The position numbers and the translations under genes are program-made. This document shows positions 48,366 to 60,817 of a DNA stretch of 64,000 bases, in pieces; within the stretch, counting starts at the first letter, position 1; the number at the start of each line of letters is the position of its first letter. The notes beneath the pieces are model-generated. The model had not been told where the DNA came from and searched no databases. It worked only from the letters and a program-made list of their open reading frames with translations. Source of the DNA: Lunularia cruciata (taxonomy: Eukaryota > Streptophyta > Marchantiopsida > Lunulariales > Lunulariaceae); NCBI GenBank assembly GCA_948567375.1, contig OX419762.1, positions 8,686,001 through 8,750,000 on the forward strand. Reading direction: 5' to 3'.

Positions 48366-49578
48366 GTGACCGACATGGTATACGAACTATACAGTCCTGA
48401 TCAGGAGAAAATAAAATTGGAAATTTTATTTTTCCATGGACTTCAATTTGACAGTCTAGAACCTGAGATCCACCTTTCTACTTGGAAATCGGGAGGTTTG
48501 GCATCACAGGATATTTGGCCGAAGACCTGGCTTCGTGAGCACTTTTCATCGGCTAGAATTTTAACTATAAGATATGATTCTTCTATGATAACCACAGATG
48601 ATAGTGGTAGATTTGATCTTCACAATGCAGCGGAAAATCTGGCCCGTGATCTTCTAGATCACGCAGGGGTGGGAAAGTCGACTGCTTGCCCAGTGATATT
48701 TGTTGGTCACGGGGTCGGTGGACTTTTGATCAAGCAGTTGTGTTTGCATGTCAATCAGAGCATCTGTTTGTCAAGGCTGCCACAAGAAAAAATGAAGATG
48801 GAGTGTTTCTTAAGCAGCGTCAAAGGTTTATTCTTCTATGGAACTCCACATAGAGGAATGGCACAACCTGATGGAATAACCTTGCAAAATCCTAGTCCTT
48901 TAATGGAGTTCTTTAAATTACTGAACCCGCACGCTGTAAGACTAGACCAAAACCTGGAGAACTTGCGACTGCGCTACGAATGGCTTGTTGGTGGAGTAGG
49001 AGAGACCAAGGCAACACGCTTGGCATGGGGGAAACAAAGACCGTCGTGGTTAGAGTTCATCCTGACAGGAGTTTCTTCAGGGAGCTGTTCCCAGGTAATA
49101 AGCCTTGATAACTCTGTAAGTACCTTCTTGTCCTCATCAGAATTCTCAGATGGCTCATAACCCCATTTGCATGCCAAAAACTCAAATCTAACTTACACTA
49201 TTTGCAAGCTGTGAATGGGTTGTGTCAACCGAGAGCTCCATCTGTAGTTGGAACGAAGTGTATCAACAACAGATCTTGATAAACTTTCTCCGATTTCCTC
49301 TTAACTTGGCTGAGCTCCACGCATCCAAATATTATTGAATGATCAAGAGCAGGTCAGTATTTCTATTGAAAGCGACATGTTAAAAGTCATAGGCCCTGAC
49401 ATTTGTCGACGTGTATGTACAGGACGGTTTTTATGGTATGGTTGTGCCGGAAGTTTCCGCAAGATATGGTACTCACAGTGGTGGATTCACAATGGTGGAT
49501 GCGGATCACATCACATTGTGCCAACCTGAAACCCAGACATCCAACAGTTACTTACGTTTGGTTGCTTTTGTGAAGCAG
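48366..49578 (+). other. Gene B exons 1-2: alpha/beta-hydrolase domain
   Basis: Same architecture as in A: LEILFFHGL, VGHGVGG with Gly at the nucleophile position (codon 48711-48713), FYGTPHRGM, then GMVVPEVSAR and VDADHITLCQP with the catalytic-position His. Differences from A are scattered missense changes. Confidence 0.8.
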
Positions 49579-52500
49579 GTACGGTTAAAGTTCGTTGCTG
49601 CACATGTTGTAGCCTATATCTTGTCTGCCAGATTATGTTTCTCTTCAAGTTGGCTTGATATACTAGAATATCTCTAAGTTGTCCTCTCACATATTACTTT
49701 CATCACGTATCACAACTAGTTACTCAACCTACGTCTATCGTGCAATGTTTCAGGTTACTGGAATAGTGGAAGAACCGCCAAAGAGGCCTCGTTCTAACAC
49801 AAGCCTCAGCACGTATGTCCCCCTTCCAGACATAGAGGCAAGCATTCGGAAAGCGTTGGAAGACGAAGATGTAGTTTTGTTGTATGGCAATCCTGGAAGT
49901 GGAAAATCCACTCTATCCAGATACATAAGAGATCACTACTCACGTAGTCCTCATGGACTGGAGGGCATGAACAAAGTTGCGACTGGATCCAGCGGGGATG
50001 ATACGGTTTCTGAGCCCAGAAAGTCCATCGTTGTTTACCTGGAATGTGGGCGCGGGGCGTTGGTGGCATCTAAGCTGTTGCAACTTTTCCAAACCCTCAG
50101 TTCAAAACCAAGTTCCAGGCAAACCTTCAGGTCAGATCAAAGTGTTCTGATCAAACAAGGAATACGATCTGTACTCGCAAAGCAAGAGACTTTGATAATC
50201 TTGGATGACGTCTGGGAACAGGGTTTCATCAAAACTTTCGTTGATGACCTTGCGTTTGATTTACCCGGTCAAGTGAAATTTCTAATCACCTCAAGAAAGG
50301 CCACCATATGGAAGTCTTCAATTTCCATAGAAATTCCACCAGTCAGTTTGAAGAATGCAGAACGTATCCTGGCAGCGCATGCAGGACTTGCAGACCAAGA
50401 ACTACCGTCTTACTTGAAGGTTTGACCAACCATCTCTATACAACTCTCGCGATCAATCGCAAAATATGAAAGAAGAAATGGTTTTCCGATTTCTCATTCT
50501 TAATCCTGTATACTGTTGGATACTGAAGCCATGTCATACAAAGTCATTATTATACATCGTCTATTCTTTTCAGCTAGGCTAGTTCAAAGCTGAACTTTAT
50601 TGACTGCTCCACATTTTTTATGATCTCGATGAAGTTCTCTGTAACTTAACAGAAACGCGTGCCCCATCATGTTATAAGGAAGAATATCTTGCATTGAGTG
50701 AAGGAATATCCAGGTTGTGATATTGCTTGACACAGGAGGAAAAGCTAATTTCGTCCTACAAAAACTGCAGGGTATTGCTGGCCGTTTGATAAAACAAACA
50801 GAGTGCAATCCCTTGGCTCTGGCAATGGCGGGGTCGAGAATAACCAAGAGCAAGAACACTATCGACAAGGAGTGGGACGAGGTGGCTAAAGGCTACTCGA
50901 CCACCATAAGAGGGGAAGTGAAAGGCACAGGCACAAGTTCCCGTTTCACACCGGTTTTTGGTTGTCCGTACGAAAAGATCATTTGGGAATCATTGCTGAT
51001 GACATACCAAGAGCTATCAAAGAATTCTCGACGTTTGGTTATCTTGATCGCAAACTGTGAAGGGAAGACCATCCCCGTTCAAGTTGTGCGCAGGTTGTAC
51101 ACTACAGCACTGGAAGGAGAATATTCAACGACATTCCGCGATGACCTCAAGCAACTGAGAGACGATGGAACGATGCTGCAAGTGAACGACAATTCGATTG
51201 CAGTCTTTGATCCGGAACTTGCTATGAGTTCGTCGAACCCATACAAGCGCAGTTTGTTGAACTTTGAAACTGTGGGGTTTCACGATTTACAACGGAAGTT
51301 CATCAACAACCATGATGAAACGAGATATAGAGTCGGGGAGTTGATGGATTCCTTACTGGATACCTGTCGCGATAGAACATCCTCTGTACAAAACACAACA
51401 GATGAACAGCGCAGCGCCAGCGAAGAAGTCCTTGCACTTTGCATCCTTTATTTAAGGAAGCAGTATGCACAGAGAGCCGCCAAATACCTGGGAATACGTG
51501 ATCCCGACTTGAAGCTTTTCAAGGAACTACGGGTTGCGCTAGAACCTCTTGTTACCCTGTTGTGTGAGCAACTCTCAGAGGACGAAGGTCGCCAGTACGA
51601 AAGCTCAGACAGTGAGGAGGAGCGCAACCAACCGTCAAGGAGAGAGAATAAGGGCGAAGTGGACTTGGACAAAATAATGTGTTGTGCGAAGCAGGTACGG
51701 GATGGATACTTCCTCAAGGATATAGCTGTGTGTTTTCCACCTAGTAAATGCATGACACCCAATATTCAAACCTTAGTTATAGGTACGTACCCTAAACTCC
51801 GGGAACTATTCCGGGCATGAAAATGTTAACTATTTCTTATGTGGCTAAGTTAATCAAGATTATTGTCATTCAAGTTAAATGGCTTTTTGTCCAAGTCCAT
51901 TGGGAGATACTAAGCCTATATAGCTCTTACTTTCTCTTGGGGAAATTCCTCATGAATTCCTTGCAATGAACAACGTTGCTATTAACCGAAGCTACGTAAT
52001 TTTGCGTAATCTCTGACGGGTGAATATCTGACTTCATGAGGTTTAATTGTTTTTCATCAGAGATCTTGTTTTAGTTAATAGAGTGGACATCTAGCATGTG
52101 CATAGGGTTTGAAGATTGAGGCTTTTACGAGGGAATTTCGTAAATCTCGATTTGTGTTTTTGACTTTGACAAGACTTGAGTTACTATAATCACCATAAAT
52201 GAATCCTGTCTAGTTTTGCTTCTAATGAGGAGAAGTGAACACATTCCTCCCTTGCCCAGGTAATGATCACCATCGTTTGCAACGGTGAACTCTGCGACCA
52301 TAGTCTTGTAACTTTGCTGTCCTCTTTGAAGTTTGGGCCAGCCATTGCCTCCGTATTGGTGAACCTATGCGACACGAGGTTGCGCTCAACACTGAAGGGT
52401 CACATACCCCGGACGATCCTGAGGTTGATCGATTCTTGGCACGGAGATACAAGCCAACCACCGCATATCAGGGCAGTTCACTTGTGTTGTCTTTCTTGGC

Positions 52501-54884
52501 TATCGGAGTTCCCCGGTCTTGCACAAGGCATTCAAGCATTACCTGGGGCCATTGAGGCACTGGTGAATTCCTACTGGCTTGATCATGGGGATTGTTTTGT
52601 GCTCTCGCTGCACAAAATACATACTTTGGGTAGTTTGGCTTCCCACGATGTACTTCAGAAGAACATAGGAGAACTCCGTGGGGCCATCCCCAAGCTGCTG
52701 TCATTGATCCAGAAGAATAGCGGGGAAATTGCTTTACAAGAGGCATTGATGGGAGCGTTGGGGAATTTGACATGCACTGAGTCTAATCGAAAGCAGATTC
52801 TGGAACACCATTCCGGTGTTGAAGGACTGGTGAAGCTCTTGGACGGTGAGACGAGCTCCCAGTATCTTCGTTTCTTGGCATATACACTAAGGAATGTGGC
52901 AGTCGACATAGAAGGACAGAAGAAAATCGGAGAAGTCCGTGGGGCCATCCCGAAGCTGCTGTCATTGATCCAGAAGAATAGCGGGGAAATTGCTTTACAA
53001 GAGGCATTGATGACAGCGTTGCACAATTTGACAAAGAGGAATGAGTCGAATCGAAAGCAGATTCTGGAACACCATTCCGGTGTTGAAGGACTGGTGAAGC
53101 TCTTGGACGGTGAGACGAGCTCCCAGTATCTTCGTTTCTTGGCACATACACTAAGGAATGTGGCAATCGACATAGAAGGACAGAAGAAAATCGGAGAAGT
53201 CCGTGGGGCCATCCCGAAGCTGCTGTCATTGATCCAGAAGAATAGCGCGGAAATTGCTTTACAAGAGGCATTGATGAGAGCGTTGTGGAATTTGACATGC
53301 ACTGAGTCTAATCGAAGGCAGATTCTGGAACACCATTCCGGTGTTGAAGGACTGGTGAAGCTCTTGGACGGTGAGAAGAGTTTAAAGTTTTTTCGTAGTT
53401 TGGCATTTACACTAAGGAATGTGGCAATCGACATAGAAGGACAGAAGAAAATCGGAGAAGTCCGTGGGGCCATCCCGGAGCTGCTTTCATTGATCCAGAA
53501 GAATAGCGGGGAAATTGCTTTACAAGAGGCATTGATGGGAGCGTTGTGGAATTTGACAAACAGGAGTGAGTCGAATCGAAAGCAGATTCTGGAACACCAT
53601 TCCGGTGTTGAAGGACTGGTGATGCTCTTGGACGGTGAGACGAGCTCCCAGTATCTTCGTTTATTGGCATATACACTAAGGAATGTGGCAATCGACATAG
53701 AAGGACAGAAGAAAATCGGAGAAGTCCGTGGGGCCATCCCCAAGCTGCTGTCATTGATCCAGAAGAATAGCGGGGAAATTGCTTTACAAGAGGCATTGAT
53801 GGAAGCGTTGTGGAATTTGACATGCACTGAGTCTAATCGAAAGCAGATTCTGGAACACCATTCCGGTGTTGAAGGACTGGTGAAGCTCTTGGACGGTGAG
53901 ACGAGCTCCCAGTATCTTCGTTTCTTGGCATATACAGTAAGGAATGTGGCAATCGACATAGAAGGACAGAAGAAAATCGGAGAAGTCCGTGGGGCCATCC
54001 CGAAGCTGCTGTCATTGATCCAGAAGAATAGCGGGGAAATTGCTTTACAAGAGGCATTGATGAGAGCGTTGCACAATTTGACAAACAGGAATGAGTCGAA
54101 TCGAAAGCAGATTCTGGAACACCATTCCGGTGTTGAAGGACTGGTGATGCTCTTGGACGGTGAGACGAGCTCCGACTTCCTTGTTAGTTTGGCACGGGTA
54201 CTATGGAATGTGGCAATCGACATAGAAGGAAAGAAGAAAATCGGAGAAGTCCGTGGGGCCATCCCCAAGCTGCTGTTATTGATTCTCAAAGAAGACGGCA
54301 GAACAGAATTACAAGAGGCACTGATGGGAACTTTACAACAATTAGCCATGTTGGAAGATAACCGGATCCAGATCCTAGGGGATCCGGGCACTCTCGAGGG
54401 GTTAGTGAAACTTGTTGATGTTGGTAAGGGTTTTGTGTACCTCTACCGGCTTTGCCAGACAATATATTCCCTGTCCATTGAAAGCGGAGGTGCGATGGAA
54501 CTAGGGAATGTTTCTGGCGCCATTTCCAAAGTGCTAACATTCATTCTGCAAGATGATGGGAGTATCCCATATGACGTTCAAGAGATATTAGTGTTAGTCT
54601 TGCAACGTTTAGTGGTGGTGAAAGGCAATCGAAGGCAGATTCTAGAAACTCGTGGAGGACTAGAGGGATTGTTGCAACTGGTGGATGGTTGGAAGAGTTG
54701 TCGGTACCTTGAAGGGGTGGCATCCATATTGGCTAGCGTGGCAATTGACGCAGAAGGTACAAAGTACGCAGGAGTAGTTTCTAGAAGTATATCCAAGCTC
54801 GTAATCTCTGTCTTACAAAATAACTATTGTGGTGCATTTGAAGCGAAGTTGATAGAATCGTTACTTAGTCGTTGCTTAATCTAG
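48375..54884 (+). CDS. Gene B: hydrolase - NB-ARC - ARM paralogue, ARM exon out of frame
   Basis: Exons match gene A: 48375-49094 (after acceptor 48363-48365), 49423-49578, 49754-50419, 50771-51782 and 52260-54884 (stop TAG). Exons 1-3 have exactly the same lengths as in A. Exon 4 is 8 nt shorter because ATATTAAG before the donor (4443-4450 in A) is absent, so it ends in phase 1 while exon 5 needs phase 0. Normal splicing gives a stop at 52286-52288 and an 860-residue hydrolase-NB-ARC protein without ARM repeats. Either B is a recent pseudogene, it encodes a truncated regulator, or another splice pattern restores the frame. The ARM exon itself stays open over 2.6 kb and starts with an in-frame ATG (52263). 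Confidence 0.8.
49754..51782 (+). other. Gene B exons 3-4: NB-ARC and linker
   Basis: P-loop GNPGSGKST, LIILDDVW, KFLITSRKA, CNPLALAMAG and VGFHDLQRKF are all intact. The acidic linker is identical to that of A from about 51370 onward. The exon ends TTATAG followed by gtacgt. Confidence 0.85.
52260..54884 (+). other. Gene B exon 5: ARM-repeat exon
   Basis: 874 codons plus stop. The lead region matches A, followed by six near-identical double-ARM units, two divergent units (54243 and 54504) and the partial end. Open throughout despite the upstream frame problem, which suggests the exon 4 lesion is recent or is bypassed. Confidence 0.85.
52668..54242 (+). repeat. Array of 6 tandem double-ARM units in gene B
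   Basis: Units start at 52668, 52929, 53193, 53454, 53718 and 53979. The constant parts equal those of gene A almost base for base, but the second variable patch is mostly TSSQYLRFLAYTLRN, a form absent from A. One unit has the KSLKFFRSLAFTLRN form and the last has TSSDFLVSLARVLWN. Confidence 0.95.
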
Positions 54885-56400
54885 CTTGGACCCACTTGAA
54901 GGGTTTTTCACTAAACATGGAGCTCATCGCGAAATTTAAAAGACTAAGGTAGGGCCGAAGAGAAACAAGAGGTTCTTTGTGGGGTACATCTTTGTGGGGC
55001 AATGAGTTTGATGATATTCAAACCGTTTATGTGACATGATCATAAGTAAGGGAAAAATAAGAAAAAGCACAGTCTAGTGAATTGAAAAAACTTGGTCCTG
55101 TTAGGTCAGCCCTGAATATTGGCGCTTTATTATGTGAATGGCCATAAGTAGGAAAAAAATAAATTTGCCAAGGCAATTTCACGGGCATGGATGATCTGTT
55201 CTTCCTTACCAAGACCATTTGCCTTCAAGTTACACATTTTCATGTACAATATCGAGCAATCATCGTTCTCCAAAACAAAATGTCGTTTAAATGACAGTAG
55301 CCTCAAAAGTGCTCAGCCTGCATGGTTTGCACACTTATGAATTCAAACAGAGCATTGATTCAACAGTGTTCAACAGAAGATAAACAAAACACTTAAGACA
55401 TGTTGTCATTTCTAACGTTAACAAGAAATAATGTAACCGTTATCAATGAGGTGGGATACATTTTGGTATTTGTGGGAGCATGGGGATTTGATAAGATACG
55501 ATAGAAGAAAAGCATAAATAAACATTGAGATAATCCTGGTAATAATTTGGTCGTGAGAGTTTAATCCTTCTGAAGAGATCACCTCAACTCGCTCGCTCGT
55601 GAGAATTTGATTCTTCCAAAGAAATGACCACATCAGACATTGACTTGGAGTTCGTCCTCCAATAAAATATTACAGTTCTTAGACGACGTCTGCAAAATAT
55701 TTCCATTAAAATTATTTTTAGAATTTACACTAATTATACAAGCTAAAAAAATTAATCAAAATAAAAAATAACACACATTATAAAGAGTTAAATCGATACA
55801 AATGATTTAACACAAAAAAGTAATTAATATAGATTCCTAAAACTTCTTTTTAAAATTGAAGAAATTCCTCTTCTTAACATTTTGAAAAATTCTTCTACTT
55901 TTGAAAATCATTGCAATGCTAGACAAGTCTTATGTGAGAAAATTTAACTTATTCTTGAACGTCAGCCTTTCTTCCTTTGCTTAGCCTTCGACATGGAGAT
56001 GAAAAATGAAATCAAGAAAAGCTATTGAAATCAATTCCTTGGCCACGGCTTCCCCTTTAGTTCTAATTTTTAATATTTTATCCTTGTTTGGCTTGATGGG
56101 TTTTCCCACCTTCTTGTTATCCTATGTCTATGCGTTTCGGTTTGTTAAGTTATATGTTTTTGCCCATGCATTAGACAACTTCCGGACGATTCACTCCTTA
56201 GGGCTGTCATAATTGCGAATGATCTCTAGGGACCAAGAGTCTTGCTGTTGTACGGAGAAGAATTCCTTTTGAGTTTATCGTAGTCCTGAAGGTTCAAGTT
56301 ACAAGTATGCACTTGAACGAGACCTGGTTCATGACTAGACCTAAGATTTAAGAAACAATGGTTAGTTTCTTACTTGAGACATTCAATCTGAAACTACTGA
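54885..56400. other. 3' flank of gene B, shared with gene A
   Basis: 54885-56050 matches 10439-11608, and 56060-56400 matches 20048-20400, so gene B shows the arrangement without the 8.4-kb block. No gene. Confidence 0.7.
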
Positions 56401-56414
56401 AACTTCCCTGAAAC

Positions 56415-56739
56415 TTCCAAAAGGCACACTTTGACAACTTGCATTAAACTTATATTAATATAGTTGTCATAGTATTTTTCATACATGATTTGCATATTTT
56501 GTTTTTATTTTACTTTATAATAAAATATCATCCAAAAATACCATCACGTACTGATCTAATAGCACATCCAACACCTGATGTATTTTCATGAAGATTGTTA
56601 GAGCATTAATGAACCCAAAATGCAAAACTCTCCAATTAAAATGCCCATACCTTATACAAAAGAGAATCTTTTGTAGATTTTCTATATCAATGGGAATCTG
56701 CCAATAGCCTATTGATAGGTGGTTGATGAAATCATTCAT
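56415..56739 (-). mobile_element. Gypsy RT fragment
   Basis: Minus-strand translation contains GYWQIPI, RYGHFNWRVLHFGF and VMVFLDDILL (RT active site). It borders block S2 as the RT remnant at 29241-29459 borders block S1. Confidence 0.75.
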
Positions 56740-59171
56740 TCATGTCTACTAGAATTATAACACACTATTAACACTTTAAGATAAAATCTTATTTGGAGAC
56801 TTAATATAAATGTAAGCTCAAGTAACAACTAATATAAAAAGAAAAGACATTTGAGAGAGTTTAGTTAAATTACCTTAAATTAATGAATAATTATAATGGA
56901 GTTAATTATAATATATATTAATCATAATGGAATCTATGAATAATCATATAGACTCTATTGGGGTTTAGCCCTATTTTACATTTTTCTTCTTTCCTTTGTA
57001 CGGTTTGATGGGGTCTTCACATCCTTCGTGTCTTCTCATTATAATGAAGTTAATTTCATTATTACTCTCTTGCAAACAACATGGCATGATGTAAGTGAAG
57101 ATTTTAGGAACAATATTGGTTGAGTATATACTTGATTACAAGCTCTACAAGCTCCCAAGTATATACAACATCAACCATGTATACCATGTCCAGAATCCAT
57201 ATTCCGGAAAGATGCTTTTACCTCATTTAGTTCTAGAGTATCTTTATCCCGATCAAGAAAGTTTAACTCCCTCTCGATGTATTTGTATTGATGTGCTAGG
57301 ATTTAGAATAAAATGTTTAGATTTATTGATGTTAGATCTCTGATATAATATTGGAATTTTTCCTTGGGTATACTTCTCATTTTTTAAGACAGCGTTTGAA
57401 TATGTTTATATTACTTTCTGAAATTAATTGTTCTTAATCCAAAATCAATCAATCAATCATCGATCCAAATTCATCTTCCATGGAAATTGTAAATTAAAAG
57501 AAAGTAGTATCAAACTTTATCAAAGAATAGCCTGGACAGATTATCCTACTATATCTACGGTTGAATAATAAATATAACTGAGTATAAATTCGGATTGATT
57601 ACAATTAACTTCAAGAAGTATAAAATGTATCCTGTTTTCTTTATATTGTCTTTGTTAGTACATTCGAGTCATTATTATGGTTGTTATGGTTTTGTTAGCA
57701 ATCTTTAGTAAGTTGTTTGATAAGAGTCGTTTAAACTATTAAGGTTCCCTTAAGGTACCACGAGAACTACCGTTATGATTATGATAATGGTGTATGTTGG
57801 TTAAGGTTGAGTTTCTTAGTCAACTTAAGAAAGGGATATATCTTGAGTTAAGGAATGGGTATACCTTGAGTTAAGCTTGAGAAAACACTCTGCTTCTATG
57901 TTAAGTCTTCTGAATTTGAAAAAAAATTTATTGAGGAAAAAACTGTCAAATGTATTCTGGTACATTTGGATTTTTGGAGACAGAGTGACTTTAGTATGAT
58001 CGAGAATAATTCAAATTGCCTATTGATAATATATATTTGGTTTCTAAATTATTATAATTATAAATAATTATAAATAACTATTTATATATTTTCACACAAT
58101 AAGACTTCATTTCAATCATCTTTTTAAGAATATCTGTAAATCTCTTGTACAACACAACCACTCCATGATTTTAATTTGGGAGTAAATAATAGAACAAGTG
58201 CAAGAATATGTCTCTATTGTTCATTTGGCTCTATGTAAACTAACGCTTTTAGACAAAAGTGCTTTTTGATTCCGTCAAAGTCTAATACCTCTACTCCCAT
58301 GTTCAAGTTATTTCCTTTGGTAATTATTTTCCACAAGATGTCAAGTTTTAAACATGTTCCAAAATTTTCTTTCTAGAGCTTTCACTTTCCTACTTGGTCC
58401 ATAAAGATGAAAGTTGAACTCAAAGTACACTAATATCTTTATTTATGTTTTTTGAATACCTAGATATGGAGTCAAAGTGATTGTACATTCCCAACTACAA
58501 GGCTATAGACGATGAGGAAATTATTCTAGAATGAAATTTTTCATTAAAAATATTCAACAAGTTTAGGATGGGTTTCTTTCTTTTAATGACTTTAATACTA
58601 ATTAAGTAATAGATTACATGACACAAAAATGAGTTAGACATGTCAAATTCCTCTCTATTACTAATTTTTTTAATTTTACCTATAACCCCTTGATTTAGTT
58701 TACAATGTTTAAGTTTTGTGAATTTATTTCTTCTACCTTCCAATCAACTTTTGTGTAAACAAAGATCATTGAATTGTAGAAGATGTTGCAAAGGATGACA
58801 ACTGCAAAAATCGTCCAAGCTTGGATAAGAGAGATATATGTAGAATCCAATACCTTAGCCAAACAAGAGTTTTTTATTCATATATTGGATATAGAGAAAA
58901 GCGACAAGATAGAAAAAATTCAATATAGACCTGGGCTTTAGGAATGCAAGGTCATGATCATCCATAAGAATACCATGATTACAATAGAGTAGTAATTGTC
59001 TACAAGTTGTAATAGATAAGATAATCTAGATGGTGGGTAGATGATGGATGGAGCTTCTAAAGTGGTTAAGTATATTATTTATTCATTGTACTTCGAAAAT
59101 GCATTGTGTGTCTTTAGCAGAAATATACATAAAGTAATACTGGAAAGGCTGATCCCTGAATCCTGCTTTAG
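56740..59171. other. AT-rich segmental-duplication block S2
   Basis: Close relative of 29460-32100, including the internal LINE scrap. No gene is supported. It ends where the atp1-like insert begins. Confidence 0.65.
56943..57033 (+). mobile_element. LINE 3' fragment in block S2
   Basis: CATATAGACTCTATTGGGG ... TGTACGGTTTGATGGGGTC. It occupies the same place as 29700-29816 in S1. Confidence 0.65.
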
Positions 59172-59301
59172 GTCGTGAGGCGTTCCCAGGAGATGTGTTC
59201 TACTTACATTCTCGTTTATTAGAAAGAGCCGCTAAAATGTCAGACCAGACTGGTGCGGGTAGCTTGACTGCGCTACCTGTGATTGAGTGGGCCACAACGG
59301 G
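59172..59301 (+). pseudogene. Mitochondrial-type atp1 (F1-ATPase alpha) fragment
   Basis: About 115 bp read [20 protein letters not shown], then [19 protein letters not shown] without a stop, the conserved region after the nucleotide-binding core of the F1 alpha subunit. The sequence interrupts the AT-rich block (the other copies run CTTTACACTTTTGAATATAA directly) and its base composition is much higher in GC. A short non-matching tail (GGGCCACAACGGG) joins it to the host. Best read as nuclear mitochondrial DNA (NUMT); a bacterial or plastid source is less likely because the residues fit plant mitochondrial atp1. Confidence 0.85.
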
Positions 59302-59525
59302 CACTTTTGAATATAACATATTATGGCTGAATTGAAGATTTTGTTTTGTGTTCGATTATAGACTTTGAATCTTGCTTTACACTTTTGAATATAACATATT
59401 ATGGCTGAATTCAAGATCTTGTTTTGTGGTCGATTATAGACTTTGAATCCTGTTTTACACTTTTGAATATAACATATTATGGCTGAATTCAAGATCTTGT
59501 TTTGTGGTCGAATTATAGGCTTTGA
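59302..59525. repeat. 78-bp tandem repeat, about 2.8 copies
   Basis: CACTTTTGAATATAACATAT recurs at 59302, 59380 and 59458, exactly 78 bp apart, directly beside the atp1 fragment. Blocks S1 and S3 have a single copy at this place. The repeat probably arose with, or after, the insertion event. Confidence 0.9.
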
Positions 59526-59594
59526 AGAATTTCCAACTCGCCTATCTACCCATCAAAGGAAAATGAGTGATAAGTATTCAACTGTAACAATAAC

Positions 59595-59703
59595 AATGTA
59601 AAAGGGCAACCGCGTATAAACGCGAAGGATGGAGCAAGGGAGCGACGAAAAATGTGAAGTGGGGCTAGGCAATAGAGTCTATATGAGAAATCTGCCCTAC
59701 TGC
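59595..59703 (-). mobile_element. LINE 3' scrap (109 bp) in the C leader
   Basis: Minus-orientation 3' tail flanked by the 8-bp repeat ACAATAAC (59587-59594 and 59704-59711). Absent from A, B and D at this place. Confidence 0.75.
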
Positions 59704-59829
59704 ACAATAACTGAACATGAAATGAAATATATGCTTACAATAACAACCAACAAATTCATTTCAACAGAATGAAACCATACGATATGTTGTACCTTTAACT
59801 CAATATAAGTAATGTCAGTATTGCTTTTA

Positions 59830-59886
59830 CTTTTTTTTTCTCTCCCTTGTACGGGCTTGATGTTCTCTACGCGGTCGCATTTTTCT
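59830..59886 (+). mobile_element. LINE 3' scrap (57 bp) in the C leader
   Basis: Contains CTCTCCCTTGTACGGGCTTG and TCTCTACGCGGTCGC, flanked by CTTTTA (59824-59829 and 59887-59892). The other copies have an uninterrupted GCTTTTATTCTAGTATAAC here. Confidence 0.65.
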
Positions 59887-60769
59887 CTTTTAGTCTAGTA
59901 TAACTAATTGACATGACTCGATTAATTCACTATGAAAGCACCGATAGTGTATTTTCACTGCACATAAATGGTAATCTAAAAGGCAAAGAAAGACCCTTCA
60001 CGAGGTTCGCCCGGGAACCTCGTGAAGATGGTGGGGCACTACAGTTCCTCGATCAGGTCGATAGACGGCAAAAGCAAATTCACACGTTGTTGCGGGCGTA
60101 GCTGTAGACTCGCGGGGCATTATCGCAACACAGAGAGCGGAAGAAAATCTGGCCTCATGAGGGAAGCGAGGAGGAGCAGATTCGTCTCGGTCACAAGTAG
60201 CGTACTGTATGCAACTGCTTGTCCGAGGCAATCGGACCAAGTGAGAGATGTTAATGGTGTTCTCGTCCCACGAGTTGCTCTGCCTGGGTATCTTGAGCTA
60301 TCATTTCGGGTTTATTTAGTTCGGATTTCAAAATTTTGATTTCTGGAGAGGACGTTCAGGAATCCTCAAGCTAGCTTTTGGATAGTCACTCCGTCCGATT
60401 AGGGATATGATGGACATTTGTGGACGTCATCCGGTGGTATGAGTTGGAAAACGTGAGAATACCAAGTTTCTCCAAGGTTTTCGGTGTGAGCTTACTGCGT
60501 GATTGTCCACAGAACTGAGCCTGATATCCGGAAACATGACGACCAAAGGAGCTGCTGAGCCGGTAATTCGCTCTTCTGCATTTGTCTGTTACAGAAATTA
60601 ATCAGGATAAGCTGCTGCAATCAAGTTACAATTTGATTCCACACGTTTTACAGTGTCCATGTCACGATTTTATTGGGATCAGTTGACTGTAGTGGAATGA
60701 TCTTTCATCCGATAAGCCCACCTGGTTATGGTTTAGCTGTCGGTCATCAGATGAACATGTTACCGTCGA

Positions 60770-60817
60770 AATTGATATCGAAATATCAATTTCGAAATAT
60801 CAATATCAATATCGAAA
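60770..60817. repeat. Short ATATCGAAAT/ATCAAT repeat cluster
   Basis: Several direct and inverted copies of ATATCAAT and ATCGAAAT lie directly upstream of exon 1 in C, where the other copies have only one GAAATAGATTAATT phrase. A local slippage expansion. Confidence 0.7.
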
